Shown: one piece after another, positions 11,206 to 23,448 of the stretch
How the letters are laid out: every line of letters begins with the position of its first letter
How positions within the stretch are numbered: the stretch's first letter is position 1
Source of the DNA: Macrothele yani
Taxonomy: Eukaryota; Arthropoda; Arachnida; Araneae; Macrothelidae
DNA: 64,000 nucleotides
Reading direction: 5' to 3'
Assembly: GCA_039090855.1 (NCBI GenBank)
Contig: CM077023.1
Coordinates: 85,721,127-85,785,126 of the forward strand
The notes under the pieces: generated by a model
The model's input: the letters and a program-made list of their open reading frames with translations, nothing else
Databases searched by the model: none
Told to the model about the DNA's origin: nothing
Program-made: the position numbers and the translations under genes

Positions 11206-11523
11206 AGCTCCCAGAGAATCTTCAACAGTGTGAATGTCACCTTTTTCATGTAACGAACGCTTAACCTTGCCTTGAATTTTGAATGTGAGAAATTAATATC
11301 CTCCAAACCAAGGTTACTAATACTGGTGAAACATATTAGAAAAAAATTATCTAAGTAGACAAATGAAGGTACGACGAAAAAAGAAATTGTACCAGAAGCT
11401 GGTGCAAACATTTCAATTCCAGTTTTAAGCAGATTGTAAGCAGTGAGTTTTCCGCCCTCTCTTGGGCTGCGCCCGGGGCAGCCTCCCCGCCTGCTGCGCC
11501 CTAGTTACGTCTCTGGCCCTTAC

Positions 11524-12883
11524 CAAATTTCTGGATGTTTTAGATGTAGAGTATTAACTGAAGTCTAAGCTAAGGATTTCTTCGAAATTCTGTATAACGC
11601 ATTTTTAATTCTTTTAGCATGGTATAACATTTATTGCACTCACTTTTAAGCCATTTCAGCGAAGCTCCATAGATGTTGCAAAAAATAACTAAATCCACAA
11701 TACTGTGGGGTGCACTTCGCCATTTCAACACCTGTAGAGGAGCATATTTGGAATAAACACATCCATTTAGGTTCAGCACACGCCATTTCGATGATTAAGG
11801 TTAGTATATAAGGTACCATTTAAGCTTAGTTTAAGTTTATTAAGCTCTGTAAGCATTTAAGAATAGGTTACGACACGGAGACCTTCACTTCTATTGGCAA
11901 GGAAAAGGAATACAATTATGATTTTGGCATAACTGAAAATACAGTTTTTCCTCATTTCATTAGTGCATATTGTGAATAAATGAAGCACGGTGAATGTAAA
12001 AATGTATCGAAGATGCCAGAAAACAAAGACTGTGAAGTGGAGCTGCTTCCTGGCTTACAGAAATGGAAGTATGTGAAAACATCTGCGGAGGTTATTGACA
12101 ACACAGAGAAGCCTGGCGAAATGAATATTGTGCAAAATAGGGACATGTGTATTAGAAAAATGCTAAAGTTTCACATCATCTTTAGTGAAAAAATTCGAAT
12201 TAGCTGTTATATTGCTGGCGGATGAACACTGAGAAACGAAAGTATTTTTTATGTTTTTGGGATACCAAGAGTAAACAGATAAATAAAAAAAAAGATAGAA
12301 AGATGTATTAGCCATAACAAGAGAGTTTTATATCATCTCTGTTGAAAAACTTCCAATCAGTAATGGACGGAATATATTACTGGGAAAACATGTCAACACT
12401 GAGAAATGGAAATATTTAAGAGACAAATGCCAAACAGCAAAAACCATAAGAAAAGAAGAAAAAAACAGTTTGGTGAGAAGAGCTGCGTGAAAGACAGTGC
12501 AGCAATTATATATTGCAGAAATAAGAAATTTAAGCTAGGAATTCATAGATAACAATATTGAGTTTCATTCATTTTCTAGGACCTGAAGAAGCCGAAAGAT
12601 ACCTTGGGAACAGATAAAAGTGACGGTGAATGCTAAAAAAATGACAGGAGGAAAAGATGCCACTGAAGATAGAGAAAAGTATCAAAATTATTAAAAGAAG
12701 GGGGAAAAGACACAAGCAAGAAAGCAACAAGACTGAAAAAATGCTTCGAACATTTCAGCGCAGCTAAAATTATCGATACCGCGATGGAGAAAAAAAGGAA
12801 AATAAAGAAAGAAAATTCATTTTCCCATGTCATAAACGTAGGTTTAAGTCATATAATATGCTACTGCAGTGCTAATGGGATAC
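11524..12883. other. AT-rich unique DNA without a recognised gene
   Basis: No element end, RNA motif or coding similarity was found. The frame at 11980-12225 is lysine- and glutamate-rich and unrecognised. Confidence 0.45.
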
Positions 12884-13116
12884 CAGGGAAATAACGTAGG
12901 CCTCCACATCCCCCCCTTTCCCCGTGGTGTGGGAAGACCTCCGACTGAAAAGGGACTCGAAATCAGTGCCACAACTAGCCCGTGTTGCGCCCGGTGCGAG
13001 TTAACCACTTTACGCGCCCACCCCACCAGACATAGTCAAAGAAAAAATCACAGTATGATTTCACCTTTTGCGCCCACTGCAGAGGCACCGACGTCACCGC
13101 CCTAGTTACGGTCCTG
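12884..13116. mobile_element. Candidate short hAT-type MITE with tRNA-like interior
   Basis: The left end CAGGGAAATAACGTAGG and the inverted right end CAGGACCGTAACTAGGG resemble the ends of the 9377 element. The flanks do not show an 8-bp duplication, so the call is weak. The interior on the minus strand has a GATTTCGAGTCCC box B-like site and may be another SINE. Confidence 0.35.
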
Positions 13117-13219
13117 CTCGAAATCCCTACCAATGGTATTTTCCTTAACATTCGTTGCAGTTCCAAAGAAATTTGTTCTGTTATCATTGCATAACACTTA
13201 AAGTTGTATTCCAGAAAAG

Positions 13220-13447
13220 CCCCCCCCCCCGTGGCGCAGTGGTCTAACCGATTGCCTCTGATCATTCGTCCGAACGGGGTCCGGGTTCGAATCCCGGTTA
13301 GGCATGGATATTGTGTTTGTCTTACGGTACTGGCTCTATCCCTTCCCTGGAACCAGTGACCCTAAATTAGGGACGGGCGACTGCTTATAGCCCATTGAGT
13401 TGCTCACGGTGGTCGTCAAACCTCCAAAAAAAAAAAAAAAAAAAAAA
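13220..13447 (+). mobile_element. tRNA-derived SINE, near-complete
   Basis: The head has box A (GTGGCGCAGTGGTCTAA) and a perfect box B (GGGTTCGAATCCC). The body carries the family core CTTCCCTGGAACCAGTG and AAATTAGGGACGGGCGACTG, then TTGAGTTGCTCACGGTGG, ending in a 23-base A run. Transcription by RNA polymerase III is the family norm; mobilisation would need a LINE in trans. Confidence 0.92.
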
Positions 13448-15109
13448 TTCCAGAGAAAAAAATGTGTGTACTTAAAGCAGCTCCATAACTGATCATTTTA
13501 CATATCCATTGCACAAGACTTGCTGGACAAAATTTATTTGGTTTCCTTCAACCCCAAATACAGAAAGAGAGTGGAATCGGTACCCCCCCCCCCATCTTAA
13601 TTAGTGTTTTGATTGTTTTCCCAGTTTAATGAACCCATGACGCCTAATGAACTGAGATGCCATCATAACGGCCATTGTTTCTGAGTTGTGAAGCAGTAAG
13701 GATCTTCTGTCGGTCTCCAAAAGGAGTGGCACCCTCTATGCTGCTATATTCCCCTTCAGCAATCGATATCTCCCATTTAACCGTTACTTCTTTGGTCTTC
13801 TTGTCGGCGTGATTTTCTCCCACTCCCAGATTTTAGATTTTTATACAATTTTATACTGTAGGCCTATACAGTATAATGATATGATTTATATAATTCGTAT
13901 ATTTTTAATAAATTAACATTATAGTTTGTGTGTCATTAAAAATTGCCATGGTATGTTCGAAATCATCGAAACTGTTGAAAATCAGTTTTTGCTCAGAAAG
14001 AAGGGAGGGGGCTTAATAATTTTTCGCCGGGGCTCGGAAGTTTTGCGCTGCATAACTATGCAGTATGAAACTTAAATATGAGGTGATCAGAAATGCTGAA
14101 GAGAAAGGCCAATCCGAAGAAGAAAAAAAAAGTAGTTTAAACAGTGGAGAAAGCACATTTTGATTTTCTAGAAAAGCAAATGATGATGTACTCAAATCTG
14201 TGGAGGGATATTAACAACGCCTAAGCAGTTCCGCAGAAAAATGTACAATAGGAAGGGGCCATTGCTGCAGATAATGCAAATCGCATGTTCTTCGAAATTT
14301 TCCAGTCCTTCTGGACAAATTTGCCTTTGTAATTACGATCATAAGATGACATAACAAAAGGAGAGAAAGGCATCTGAAAAAAGAGAAGCGGCATGTGAGT
14401 CCCTGGAAAAAAAAATAGAAAAGAAAAGGAATAGCAAAAAGAAAAGAAAAGGAATAGTAAGGAAGTGAAATTCAAGCTTTCCTGCATTTTTCCTTTTTTT
14501 TTTTTTTTCGTTTAACGGCACGTAACAGAATCTAAGACTACGTCCCTAATTTAGGTTGACGGGCAAAAAACTAACCAGTCACAGGAAACCGAACATACCA
14601 AATACATCCAAGTCAAGAGTTCGAGCCACTCAGTTATGAGAGGCAAGCAAAGAGAGTGCACTAAACAACTCTACGACTGGGTGTCAATACTTTCTCTCTA
14701 TTTTCTATGAATTATATAGGTCGCACATATCACTGGACATGAATTAAACAAAAAGTTAAATTGCATTCAGAAGGGAAAATAGCATTCCGCTCTGTGGAAA
14801 CTTGACTCAGTGGAAACTTTCAGTTCTGTAAAATCTTTCAACCTGGTAGATGTTTGCATTAACCCCAACATGAACATCTAAACGAAAGCTCAAGAGTTCG
14901 CTTACTCTAGGACACAAGAAATAAGATTCTCCGAGACACTATGCACAGCATCTTTCATTCAATAAATTTTAAGTTCAGCAGAAGTAACCACCAAAGAAGT
15001 AAACTTCACAAACTTTTGCTTTGAAAATTGTGTTTTGTTATATTCGCAAACAATTCTTCATAATTTCAAATTATGATTAGAGGAAATGTAGGTAAAAGCA
15101 AAGATTTGA
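13448..15109. other. AT-rich DNA with one possible relic SINE
   Basis: No gene was recognised. At 14496-14690 a T run followed by GTTTAAC, CGTCCCTAATTTAGG and GAGTTCGAGCC suggests a heavily decayed minus-strand SINE of the 13220 family. The rest shows nothing supported. Confidence 0.4.
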
Positions 15110-15475
15110 AACTCAAGCTGAATTTACAGAGAACTAAACTGATGTTTAAAGCTCACAAAAAAGAAAATAACAGCTGTAGAGATGGATGCTTTAAGAAGGT
15201 CGTGTAAAGTGTAAAGAAGGCAGAAAATAACGAATGGAAGGTCTAAAGAATTGATGGAAATTGAAAGAAACAATTTTAGAAAACATACAGAAGAGAGAAG
15301 AGACAATTGCGTTGGTTTGGTCATGTAAAAAGAATGGCCGATGAAAGACTGCCTAAAATTACCATGAAATTTAAATCATGCAAACGAAGAAATAGAGGCA
15401 GACCTAGAAGAACACTGTGTGATGGAATAAAGAGAGCACTTCGTCAAAATGGCCTGATGGAAGAATGGGCCTAAT
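15110..15475 (+). mobile_element. LINE reverse transcriptase C-terminal fragment (other family)
   Basis: Translation near 15295-15470 gives RWFGHVKRMADERLPK followed by RRNRGRPRRTLCDGIKRAL, the typical C-terminal region of non-LTR reverse transcriptases. It is not the close RTE family seen elsewhere in the window. It is 5'-truncated, without a polymerase core, and frameshifted upstream. Confidence 0.75.
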
Positions 15476-17442
15476 AGAAGAATGCTGGCCTAAGAAGTCA
15501 AATGGCCAAATGGAAGAATGTATATATTTATATAAGGTGACTAACATGCTGATGAAGGAAACTGTGAAGAGCATAGATAATGCTCAAAGTCTAAATGGTC
15601 TAAGCAAATCAGATAAAGACATCGGTCAAGAAGAAATAAGTAGATATATGAAACTTTGCAGCGGAGTTCTGATTGAAAGAAGCATTAGGATTTTAGGATT
15701 TTCCAGGGCGAATTCCTGCAATTCCCCCCCCCCCCAAAGTTTTTGACTTGAATATATTGTCATTTTTCACTTGCGGCACTGAGACATGAACCCTGCTTGG
15801 GGAAAACATGTGGAAATTTCATATAAAATAAAAGCTTCGGAAGATATATTATACGTGTAACAAAGAAACAAACTCGTACCGGGGTGGGGGTGGGGAGGCA
15901 GCAGCATTGCGGTGTACAAACTCACACGCTCTATAATGAGAATAAAGGAGCTGAATAGAGAGAGAGAGTAATGAGAGAGCAACAGAAATTCTTAACTGGA
16001 CTCAGCTAAACTGAGAAGAAAAAAATCGAAAGCATTGTCGGACGCCTTGTCAAAAGCTGCTGAGAAATGCAGAAAGCTAACTGAATTTAGTCGTGTATTG
16101 TGAATGTTAAGCATCAAGTTTCCAGCCGAAGTTCTTCGGTTCAGTGCATTCGAGAAAACAGAAGTATTGTTTTCTTTTATAAATCTCTCTCTCCGTATCA
16201 TTTTCTTTATCACTCGCTTATTTATTTATTTTTTCAGGAGCATCCTTAATCTACCTTCAAATCACATTTTCCGCCCATTTTTCTGCCTGTTTTGTTACTT
16301 CCTTTGATAATTTGGCAACAAATGATACCACGATTTCCTATTTACTTTTGAACTCAAGGAGAGATATTTTGGATTTCTTGCTATATAACTTTAGTCTCAT
16401 TTCTGGCCGAATAGATCACGAAATTTGTGAGGGATACAGATAAAGGAAGTATATTCAAGGATTATTTCAGGATGTAACAGGTAATCTTAGATAAAATACT
16501 ACTACAGTTCGAAATTTTTTTCCGGCAGGAAAAAGTCGAGCGAGGTAAAGGTATTGCAAGTCAACTTTTTATTAATTCAAATTGTGCAATCATCAGTAAA
16601 AATAACGAGAAAAGTCGAATTTTACGCCACCCGACTAGATAATTTGGCATCACAGACGCTACAAAAGGCATGAAAAACTGTGATTGTAGTTAGAACAAGT
16701 GGCTAAAAGAAATTGATTTTTAACAACATGCTGAACAGCTCTTTTCACGAAAAGTGGAGAAGATATAAAAAGTGTTGGCTCTAGTAAAAGTTATCTGATG
16801 CAGAAAAAAGACATATTCTTAGATTGGGAAATAGATTTATATCACAAAGTGGAAAAATCATGTGTCGTGAAGAGTAGATAATGAAAGCAAAATGCTCACC
16901 ATACTGAAATTTATTTTTAAAAAATATCATACATAAGCATACGGAGATATCGTTGCTAACAGGAATATGCACTTACTCCTTCCAGCTGTCGAACTGAACA
17001 TGACGGAAAAGAAAAACCTATTTGCAAAATGTTTTTGATAGTGGAAGTTATATACAATGAAGGGAATTTTTCCAAATGAAGTCTTTCAAGCTGAGTGAGA
17101 GATCTAAATTGAATATATATTTAGTTCCCTAGTGAGAAAACTCTACATATTTCGAACTTTAGAAATATATGTACGCCAAATGTTCTCCATTGAGAATGGA
17201 GTCCGATACAACATAAGAATTTTCGTAGTCGGTCTTTTAGAAGCGGAGAAATCGTCGTAAATGAAAATCTGAAATTACGCCCCCTAGCGGGGAAAAAACT
17301 TTGCATTTTTAGAAATACAACATAGGTATAATGGTTTTTTCACTTACAAGTGTCCTACACAGGACGAATATTTTCCAGTCGTCATTTTAGGATCGGAAGT
17401 ATCTCTTCAAAAAGGAATATGCATCTATTTTTGTAGTGGTAT
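15476..17442. other. AT-rich DNA; degenerate dispersed repeat near 17090-17400
   Basis: No gene was recognised. Near 17090-17400 are words such as TTTTAGAAGCGGAGA and ACGCCCCCTAGCGG that recur at 34900-34980, 40080-40740 and 53830-53960, so a low-identity dispersed repeat is present. Confidence 0.45.
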
Positions 17443-18465
17443 GTCATCATCATCATCAACCATTATCAATCCACTGCTGGATTAAGGTCTCCCCAAATTT
17501 CTTCCACTATTGTCTGTCTTGGGCCTGTCTCCTCCATGTAACTCCATCATACTTTCGAATTTCATCCTTGAATCTCCCATGGGGTCTTCTTCAGGGTCTT
17601 TTCCTGTCCCTCGGAATCTAGTCTAAAATTTCGGTTGTCCATCGGTGGTCCGTTCTTTTGGCAACATGTCCAGCATATTGCCATTTCAGTGATTTCACTC
17701 TGGTCATGATGTCGTCCACTCCTGTCATTTCCCTTATCCACAAGTTCCTCTTCTTATCTTTCCTGGTTACACCAAGTATGCATCTCTCTATGCTTCTTTG
17801 AGTTGTCTGCAGTCTTTGTATGTCTTTTTTAGTTAAGGTCCATGTCTCGGCTCCATACGCAAGCACTAGCAGGATGTATTGATTAAACACTTTTCTTTCG
17901 AGACATACTGGCATACTGCTCTTAAAAATTGTACTGTTTCTTCCAAAAGCTCTCCATCCAAGTTTTATACGCCGATTAATCTCTTCATCAATGTGACCCT
18001 CACTTGATATCTGCTGCCCAAGATAAATGTAGGAATCGGTTGTCTCAAGCTTTTCTCCATCAATCGCCAAATCTTCGCTTCTTGTAAAAGCATTGTACAT
18101 CACTTTTGTCTTCTGAAAGTTCATTTTTAATCCCACTTCTTTACTCTTATCAGAAAGTTCTTGGACCATACTCTGCAGCTCTGAAGGGGTAGTTGCAAAG
18201 ATGACTACGTCATCAGCAAAACGAAGGTGAGTTAAGTAATCTCCATTAATCTTTATCCCTTTGTTTTCCCAGTTCAATGATCGAAAGACATTTTGCAATG
18301 GGGCGTTAAAGAGCTTGGGAGATATGGTGTCACCTTGTCTCACTCCCTTTCCAATTCTTATTTGTGCTGTATCCTCAAATATCCGAACCTGGGCACTTGA
18401 AATTTCATAGATGTTATTAATAATGCTAATAATGTATGTGTATTCGAAGCTAAGTGAACTTTTCA
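17443..18465 (-). mobile_element. RTE-type LINE, 5'-truncated 3' third
   Basis: The minus strand reads continuously for about 280 residues of reverse transcriptase: INNIYE, GKGVRQGDTISPKLF, LRFADDVVIFATT (FADD active site intact), KMNFQKTKVMYNAFTR and GHIDEEINRR, through VKSLKWQYAGHV to TTEILD. A stop follows, then a second stop in the RDRKRP stretch, and the end QQWIDNG with a CATCAT tail at 17443. The endonuclease and polymerase fingers are missing. The 5' junction lies near 18465, next to unrelated sequence. Confidence 0.92.
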
Positions 18466-18592
18466 GAGACGAATTTTCAGAGGCAGATAATATGCGGTAA
18501 GCAAAAAATGGACTTTCTTCTTCTGGCGGGAAAATGAAGCAGTGTATGAAGTAGAAAATGTGCATGGATTGTTTGTACTTGTAGAAGGTGTT

Positions 18593-19144
18593 ATAACGTA
18601 CAAGTTTGTCCGCGTCGGAACATTGAATCCTGGTCCCCTCACTCCGGAGTAAGTCACTCTCTCAACTGAGCTACGCGGACAGAATGTCTTGCTGCTACCT
18701 GCCTTTATCTCATGTGCGTCCTGCGGGCAGGCACGTCACGTCTCCCCCCCCTTCCAAAAGAAGGGTCTGGGGCATTGCCTACGGGTCAGCCGGGATCATG
18801 TGTCGCTGTAGACAGTCATCCCATGAAGAACGTGTATTTGAGAAATCCCAGACAATTTGGTGTGTGGAACGTAACATCACACTGATTTATTTTTTCGAAG
18901 CACTGAAGAAGGGATTCTCATTTTTCTTGCCTCGCTGTGTGGAAAGAACATCACATCAGTGCGAGAACCTTAACAGCCCTGGAAGTTCGGGCGCCAATAT
19001 AACACACAAGTTGTCCGCGCCGGGGATCGAATCTGGGTCCCCTCACTCCGGGGTAAGTTGCTCTCCCAACTGAGCTACGCGGACAGGATGTCGCTCTGCT
19101 ATCTGCTTTTATCTCAAGTGCGTCTTGCGGGCAGGAACGTCACA
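18593..19144 (-). mobile_element. TRIM-like miniature LTR retrotransposon, copy 2
   Basis: Direct repeats at 18593-18739 and 18999-19144 flank a 259-bp non-coding interior. On the minus strand the 5' LTR is followed by TGGCGCCCGAAC (18985-18996), and a long G/A tract (18741-18756) abuts the 3' LTR. Each LTR holds the tRNA-like module with box A (TAGCTCAGTTGG in one LTR) and a GGATTCGATCCC-type box B. Flanks GTGTT/GTATC agree at only three of five positions, so the duplication is eroded or lost. Confidence 0.82.
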
Positions 19145-19223
19145 GTATCTGGGGCAGAAAGTATTTCTCAAGCGGAATTTTAGAAGCAGTAATATGGAAT
19201 AAGACAAAGCTTAAAGTGCTGCA

Positions 19224-19445
19224 CCGGTATCCGTGTGGTCAGAGACGTAGGCTTCTGGCTAGTCGTCCGAGCTGGAGTTCAGGAAAAGGCATCGGCGGTG
19301 TGCTGGTCTAACGGCACTGGCTTTCTCTTCCTTCTTTGGAAGCAGTGGCCCTAAATTAGGGACTGACGACTGCTCATAGCATCATAGCCATCAGAATTGC
19401 TCATGGTGGTTTCGTGAACAAATCCCTCTGCAAAAGAATTTAACT
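19224..19445 (+). mobile_element. tRNA-derived SINE, degraded head
   Basis: The body keeps GGCTTCTGGCTAGTCGTCCGA, AGCAGTGGCCCTAAATTAGG and GACGACTGCTCATAG in family order. Box B has decayed to AGTTCAGG and the tail is short. Confidence 0.75.
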
Positions 19446-20441
19446 AAATAGCCATTAGTATTTGCGCCCTCTAGCTGCTGGATTCGGCATAGGAAAAAGA
19501 ACAAAATATGAGAATCATTATTCAGACTTTTTCAAATTGTTCAACGGTAAATTAATTCTTCAAGGCTGACTAATAGGCTTAGTGATATGGTGGCCATACA
19601 TACTTCGCATGTTAAAATGTTTGTAATGCAATGCTGATAATAGAAACATGCAAAAACTGTCACCTGCTTTTCTTGTTTCCCGTCGCCTGCGTTTGCTTCC
19701 TCTTATCCGAAAAACTAATGTTCCTGATTCAGACAACGCATAAACTGATGATGATATTTATGTCAGGCGATAAATAACCCTCTTCCTTATTATTTTTTTT
19801 TCACACCCGTCAATTATCCTCTTTCCAAATTGACTAATAAGAACGAAATTATAAAGAGCTGTCGTCTGATCTTTGTTAATCTAATTTTAGTGAAAATCAA
19901 CCTGTAAAGTCCGCATACACATTCACATCTGACACATCTACTCGTACGTGCACATAGCTCACATTGTCTGATCTATCCTGAAATGATTAATAAAAACACC
20001 GATGCAATGAAAACCTAATTTTAGCTTGCGTGAAAGGATTTCTATTGACTTTCTCAGGCAAATTCTTTCTTGAAATTTTAAACTGAAGAAAATGCAATGC
20101 AAGTCCATGTCGCCTGGTTGAGCTTTTGAATTAATTAAGAGAGGCTGTCTAGAAAAACAGGAAATGAAGAGGAATAATTTGACTCCGCAAGCTACACCCT
20201 CTGTTTTATTTTCATTTTATTTTTTAAGACTTGAGGTAAAGTAATGTTGAGAAAGAATTTTTTTTTTTTTAGTTTAAATCTGTTCAATAATAACAGGCGA
20301 TTATTAAACGTATTTCTAGAAACAGAATAAAGCTGTAGTGTTACGCTATATTACAGACTCTCACGCGTTTAAACAACCAGAGCCTTCACTAAAACCTGAA
20401 CCATTGACTTCGCTTTGGCTATCACTGTCTAAATTCCCTAC

Positions 20442-20665
20442 GCCACCCAGTTGGACGAATGGTCAAAGCAGTAGGTTTCTGGCTAGTCGTCCGAATTGAG
20501 TCCGGGTTCGGACCCGTGATGAGGCATGGGTGGTGCGTTTGCCGTAATATTCTAGCTCTCTTCCCTCCCTGGAGCCAGACTACCCAAATTAGAGACGGGC
20601 GGCTGCATATAGCCCTAACAGTTGCTCATATAGTAGTTGTTGCCCCCCCCCCTTCCCACAAAATG
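20442..20665 (+). mobile_element. tRNA-derived SINE
   Basis: Head with GGTTTCTGGCTAGTCGTCCG and a GGGTTCGGACCC box B, the GATGAGGCATGG junction, and the body with AGAGACGGGCGGCTG and TTGCTCAT. The tail is replaced by a C run. Confidence 0.82.
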
Positions 20666-20732
20666 AGCTGCAGTAAATAGTCTTACTAATCAGAAAGTTT
20701 GTACTTTGTTGCAGTTTCTTGAAATGTGCCTG

Positions 20733-20943
20733 CCACCCGTGGCGGAGTGGTAGGAAGTGTTGGCTTTAACCAGTCGTCCGAGAAAGGTACGGGTTCGGAT
20801 CCCAAGTGAGGCATCGATGGTGTGCTTCTCTTACGACACTGGGTCTCTCCTTTCACTGGATCCAGCGTCCCTAAATTAGGGACGGGCGATTACTTGCAGC
20901 CTGTTGAGTCACTCACTGTGGTCGTTAAATCCTCAACAAAAAC
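20733..20943 (+). mobile_element. tRNA-derived SINE
   Basis: Box A (GTGGCGGAGTGGT), box B (GGGTTCGGATCCC), GTGAGGCATCG, then CCCTAAATTAGGGACGGGCG and GTGGTCGTTAAATCCTC. It is the third SINE in 1.7 kb and in the same orientation as its neighbours. Confidence 0.88.
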
Positions 20944-21689
20944 ATCTGCGGCATATTCACGAATTCCATGCTACTTTTCATAATTAAGCCGGGTTGTTCC
21001 ACATCAGATGAATGTCCTGTAGTTGTGTCAATCAAGGATCAATTCTAATGATAATTGCACTCTAGGAGCCTACATGCAAGTTTGAGGAACTTTAAAAAAA
21101 ATATATTTAATTTGTAAAACCCAAGATTTCTGAAGTCAGGAAAAACACTGAAGATTATTTTTTTTTTTTTTTTTTTTGTAGATTACCATAAATTAGATCA
21201 TAATACAGGAGTCGAAGAAACGGCTAGTCCGACGCCCAGGACTAACGTTTCCTTTCTTTTTTTTTTTTTTTTTTTTTTTGTATCACAATTTAAAAGTTTG
21301 CTTTTCCAAAGCTTTGGCACTTAAGCCGGTGTAATTTCTCAGATATTTTTTATGCTCTTTTCTTTTCTTTACAAGGTATATATACACCTGTTGAGCCTAA
21401 CACTTTTTGATGTCCAATATTTCTATTTCAGGAACTGCATCTATTGTGATGCGGAGTACGATGGTTGTTGGGGGGGGGGGGGTCAGGAGAAAAAGAGAAA
21501 TACCCCTGAGGTTAGATGTGAGTGGGCCCTATCGGGGGGCAGATACAGGGTGTTTTGTCCGCATGCCATGAATTGCATTATCGACATTTCCCAAATTAGA
21601 GCTTTACTTTATCTTAACTCACCAGGACTAGATAAAAGTAAGTTCGGACGAGTGAATTCTCATTCCATTTAGTCCGGGACTATAAATCG
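20944..21689. other. AT-rich spacer with homopolymers
   Basis: T runs at about 21160-21178 and 21258-21280 and a G run near 21470-21482. No gene or element end was recognised. Confidence 0.45.
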
Positions 21690-22077
21690 CAATAGACGCC
21701 TGCCAGCTCGTCAACACTCCTTGAAGCTTGCCTTGACAACAAAATCCGTATCAAGGTGGACTGTACCCAGAGGGCTTTGCAGAAAAGCTCAAAATGTCGG
21801 GAAACCTTGGGTCTGTAGCCTCCTTTCACGTGACGACAAAAGAGCTTGATTAGCATGGAGTAGGCAGTGTCCAATTGGACACATGAGCAATGAGTATATA
21901 TGCTGTTCACCGATGTGTCGAGATTTCCGGTAACATGTGGTTCTCAACGCCACTACATCTGGAAAGAAGTAGGCACCCGATTTCATCCCTCCAATATAAT
22001 GGAAAGAAAGAGTTTTGAAGTTGGAGAGGTAATGGCGTGGGCAGATATCACGGCTGATGATGCTACTCTACACATAC

Positions 22078-23448
22078 TATACCGTGCGAATTAATTGGGA
22101 CAAGCTATTTTATTCTCAGAATTGTAATGTGATAGCCAGTTGATGTCGGAAACCCACGTAAACCGGTTTTATCCGCTGTAAGGTGGTGTGACTGTTAGAA
22201 CTTGATAGTAAGAATGTGGTTTGACCAGTTTTAAACAGGAAATAGGCACTTCAGCTTCAGTTGTGAGCTTTCGTGTGTGACAGGTGGATGTTAGTTTTTG
22301 CTCTCTGTGAGTACGTGTTGCTTTCGTGTATTGAAAAGTAGATATTTCCCCAAAGAAGCGTGCAAAAATAATTGCTCTGAAGGATCACACTTCTATGACA
22401 GTGAGAGATATCGCTTCTGCAGTTGGTGTAGGCAAATCAAGTGTATCAAGACTGCTTACGCGATACAATGCATCTGGATAATCGTCTCCGAAAAGGAGAG
22501 GTGAAAACGAAAAACAACTCCTCGTACCGATAAATATCTAATCAGAAATAGTAAAAATCTAAAAAAAAAAAGGAAAAAAAAACCACCGACCTTCAAAGAG
22601 ATTTATTGGCTAATGGTTGTGATGTTAGTGATTCAACTGTACGCCGTAGGCTTCTGAAAGTTGGCCGGAAGGCAAGAAGACCAACGAAAAAACAATATTT
22701 GAATGCGAAAATGAAGATAAAACGTTTAGCATGGGCCAAAAAATATAAATCATGGACTGCTGACGACTGGAAAAAGGTAATTTTCAGTGATGAAACTCAT
22801 TTATTTGTGCAGGGTTACCAAGCAAATGTCGTTAGACAAAGCAACTGTGAACCCTTAAGACCTGAGCATGTCAAACAAACTGTAAAACACCCTCTGAAAC
22901 AGATATTTTGGGGTTTTTTTCACATCAAATGGCACTGGAAGCTTAGTTCCTGTTCAAGGTATGATGAATTCAGCCAAGTACGTAGAAATATTACAACGTA
23001 GGATTGTTCCATTCTTGCAAACTTTTGACGGGACATTTCAACATGACTTGGCCCCATGTCACAATTCGAAATTGGTCAAGAATTTCATGTTGGAAAATCA
23101 AATTCATTTGCTTGATCGGCCTGGAAATTCGCCAGACTTAAATCCCATAGAAAACCTGTGGAGTATTTTGAAGAGACGTTTAGGTAAAATGGACTATACA
23201 ACCAAAGAACGCATGATAACGAATGCTATAAAAGTGTGATTTCACGATTATGCAATCAAAAATATGTGCACTCAATTAGTGGAGTCAATGCCAAAACGAA
23301 TTCAAGGGGTCATTTCTGCTAAAGGAGGACATACTTCACTCTAATACAGGTATTTATCAGTGTATATCAAGGCATAGAATGATATAAAGGCATAGTTTTG
23401 GAAAAAAGAGTGATTTTTTACTTTGTCACAATTAATTTGCACAGCATA
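22078..23448 (+). mobile_element. Tc1-like transposon inserted in another Tc1
   Basis: Inverted ends share GTGCGAATTAATTGGGACAA-type sequence (right copy GTGCAAATTAATTGTGACAA). TA lies at each end (22078-22079 and 23447-23448). The length is about 1.37 kb. It carries one broken transposase gene and interrupts the older transposase at 21690-23860. Confidence 0.88.
22342..23344 (+). pseudogene. Tc1-like transposase of the inner element
   Basis: The N-terminus has a helix-turn-helix (SMTVRDIASAVGVGKSSVSR) and then a disrupted stretch. The middle (22606-22910) keeps TVRRRLLKVG, WTADDWKKVIFSDETHLFVQ with the first catalytic DE, and the protein shifts frame near 22910. The next part (22961-23239) has HDLAPCHNSKLVK, where the second catalytic Asp is HDLA-like, and SPDLNPIENLWSILKRRLG with the third acidic residue present. 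A stop comes before the ending QLVESMPKRIQGVISAKGG. It is inactive but better preserved than the host copy. Confidence 0.88.

Larger units (their letters stand above)
9377..11515. mobile_element. hAT-type non-autonomous element with nested insertions
   Basis: The left end reads CAGGGGTGTAACTAGG and the inverted right end CAGAGACGTAACTAGGG. An exact 8-bp duplication GCCCTTAC flanks the element (9369-9376 and 11516-11523), as expected for hAT. No hAT transposase is present. Inside are RTE fragments (9427-9800), a Tc1 copy (9823-11054), a single copy of a 64-bp monomer (about 11146-11205) and a conserved right end (about 11391-11515). The monomer flank and right end match the element at 30308-32310. 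It inserted at the head of the SINE ending at 9368. Confidence 0.88.

Noticed and set aside
12884..13116. Confident hAT MITE call
   Set aside because: The ends look right but the 8-base flanks (TGGGATAC and CTCGAAAT) do not match, so it is only listed as a low-confidence candidate.
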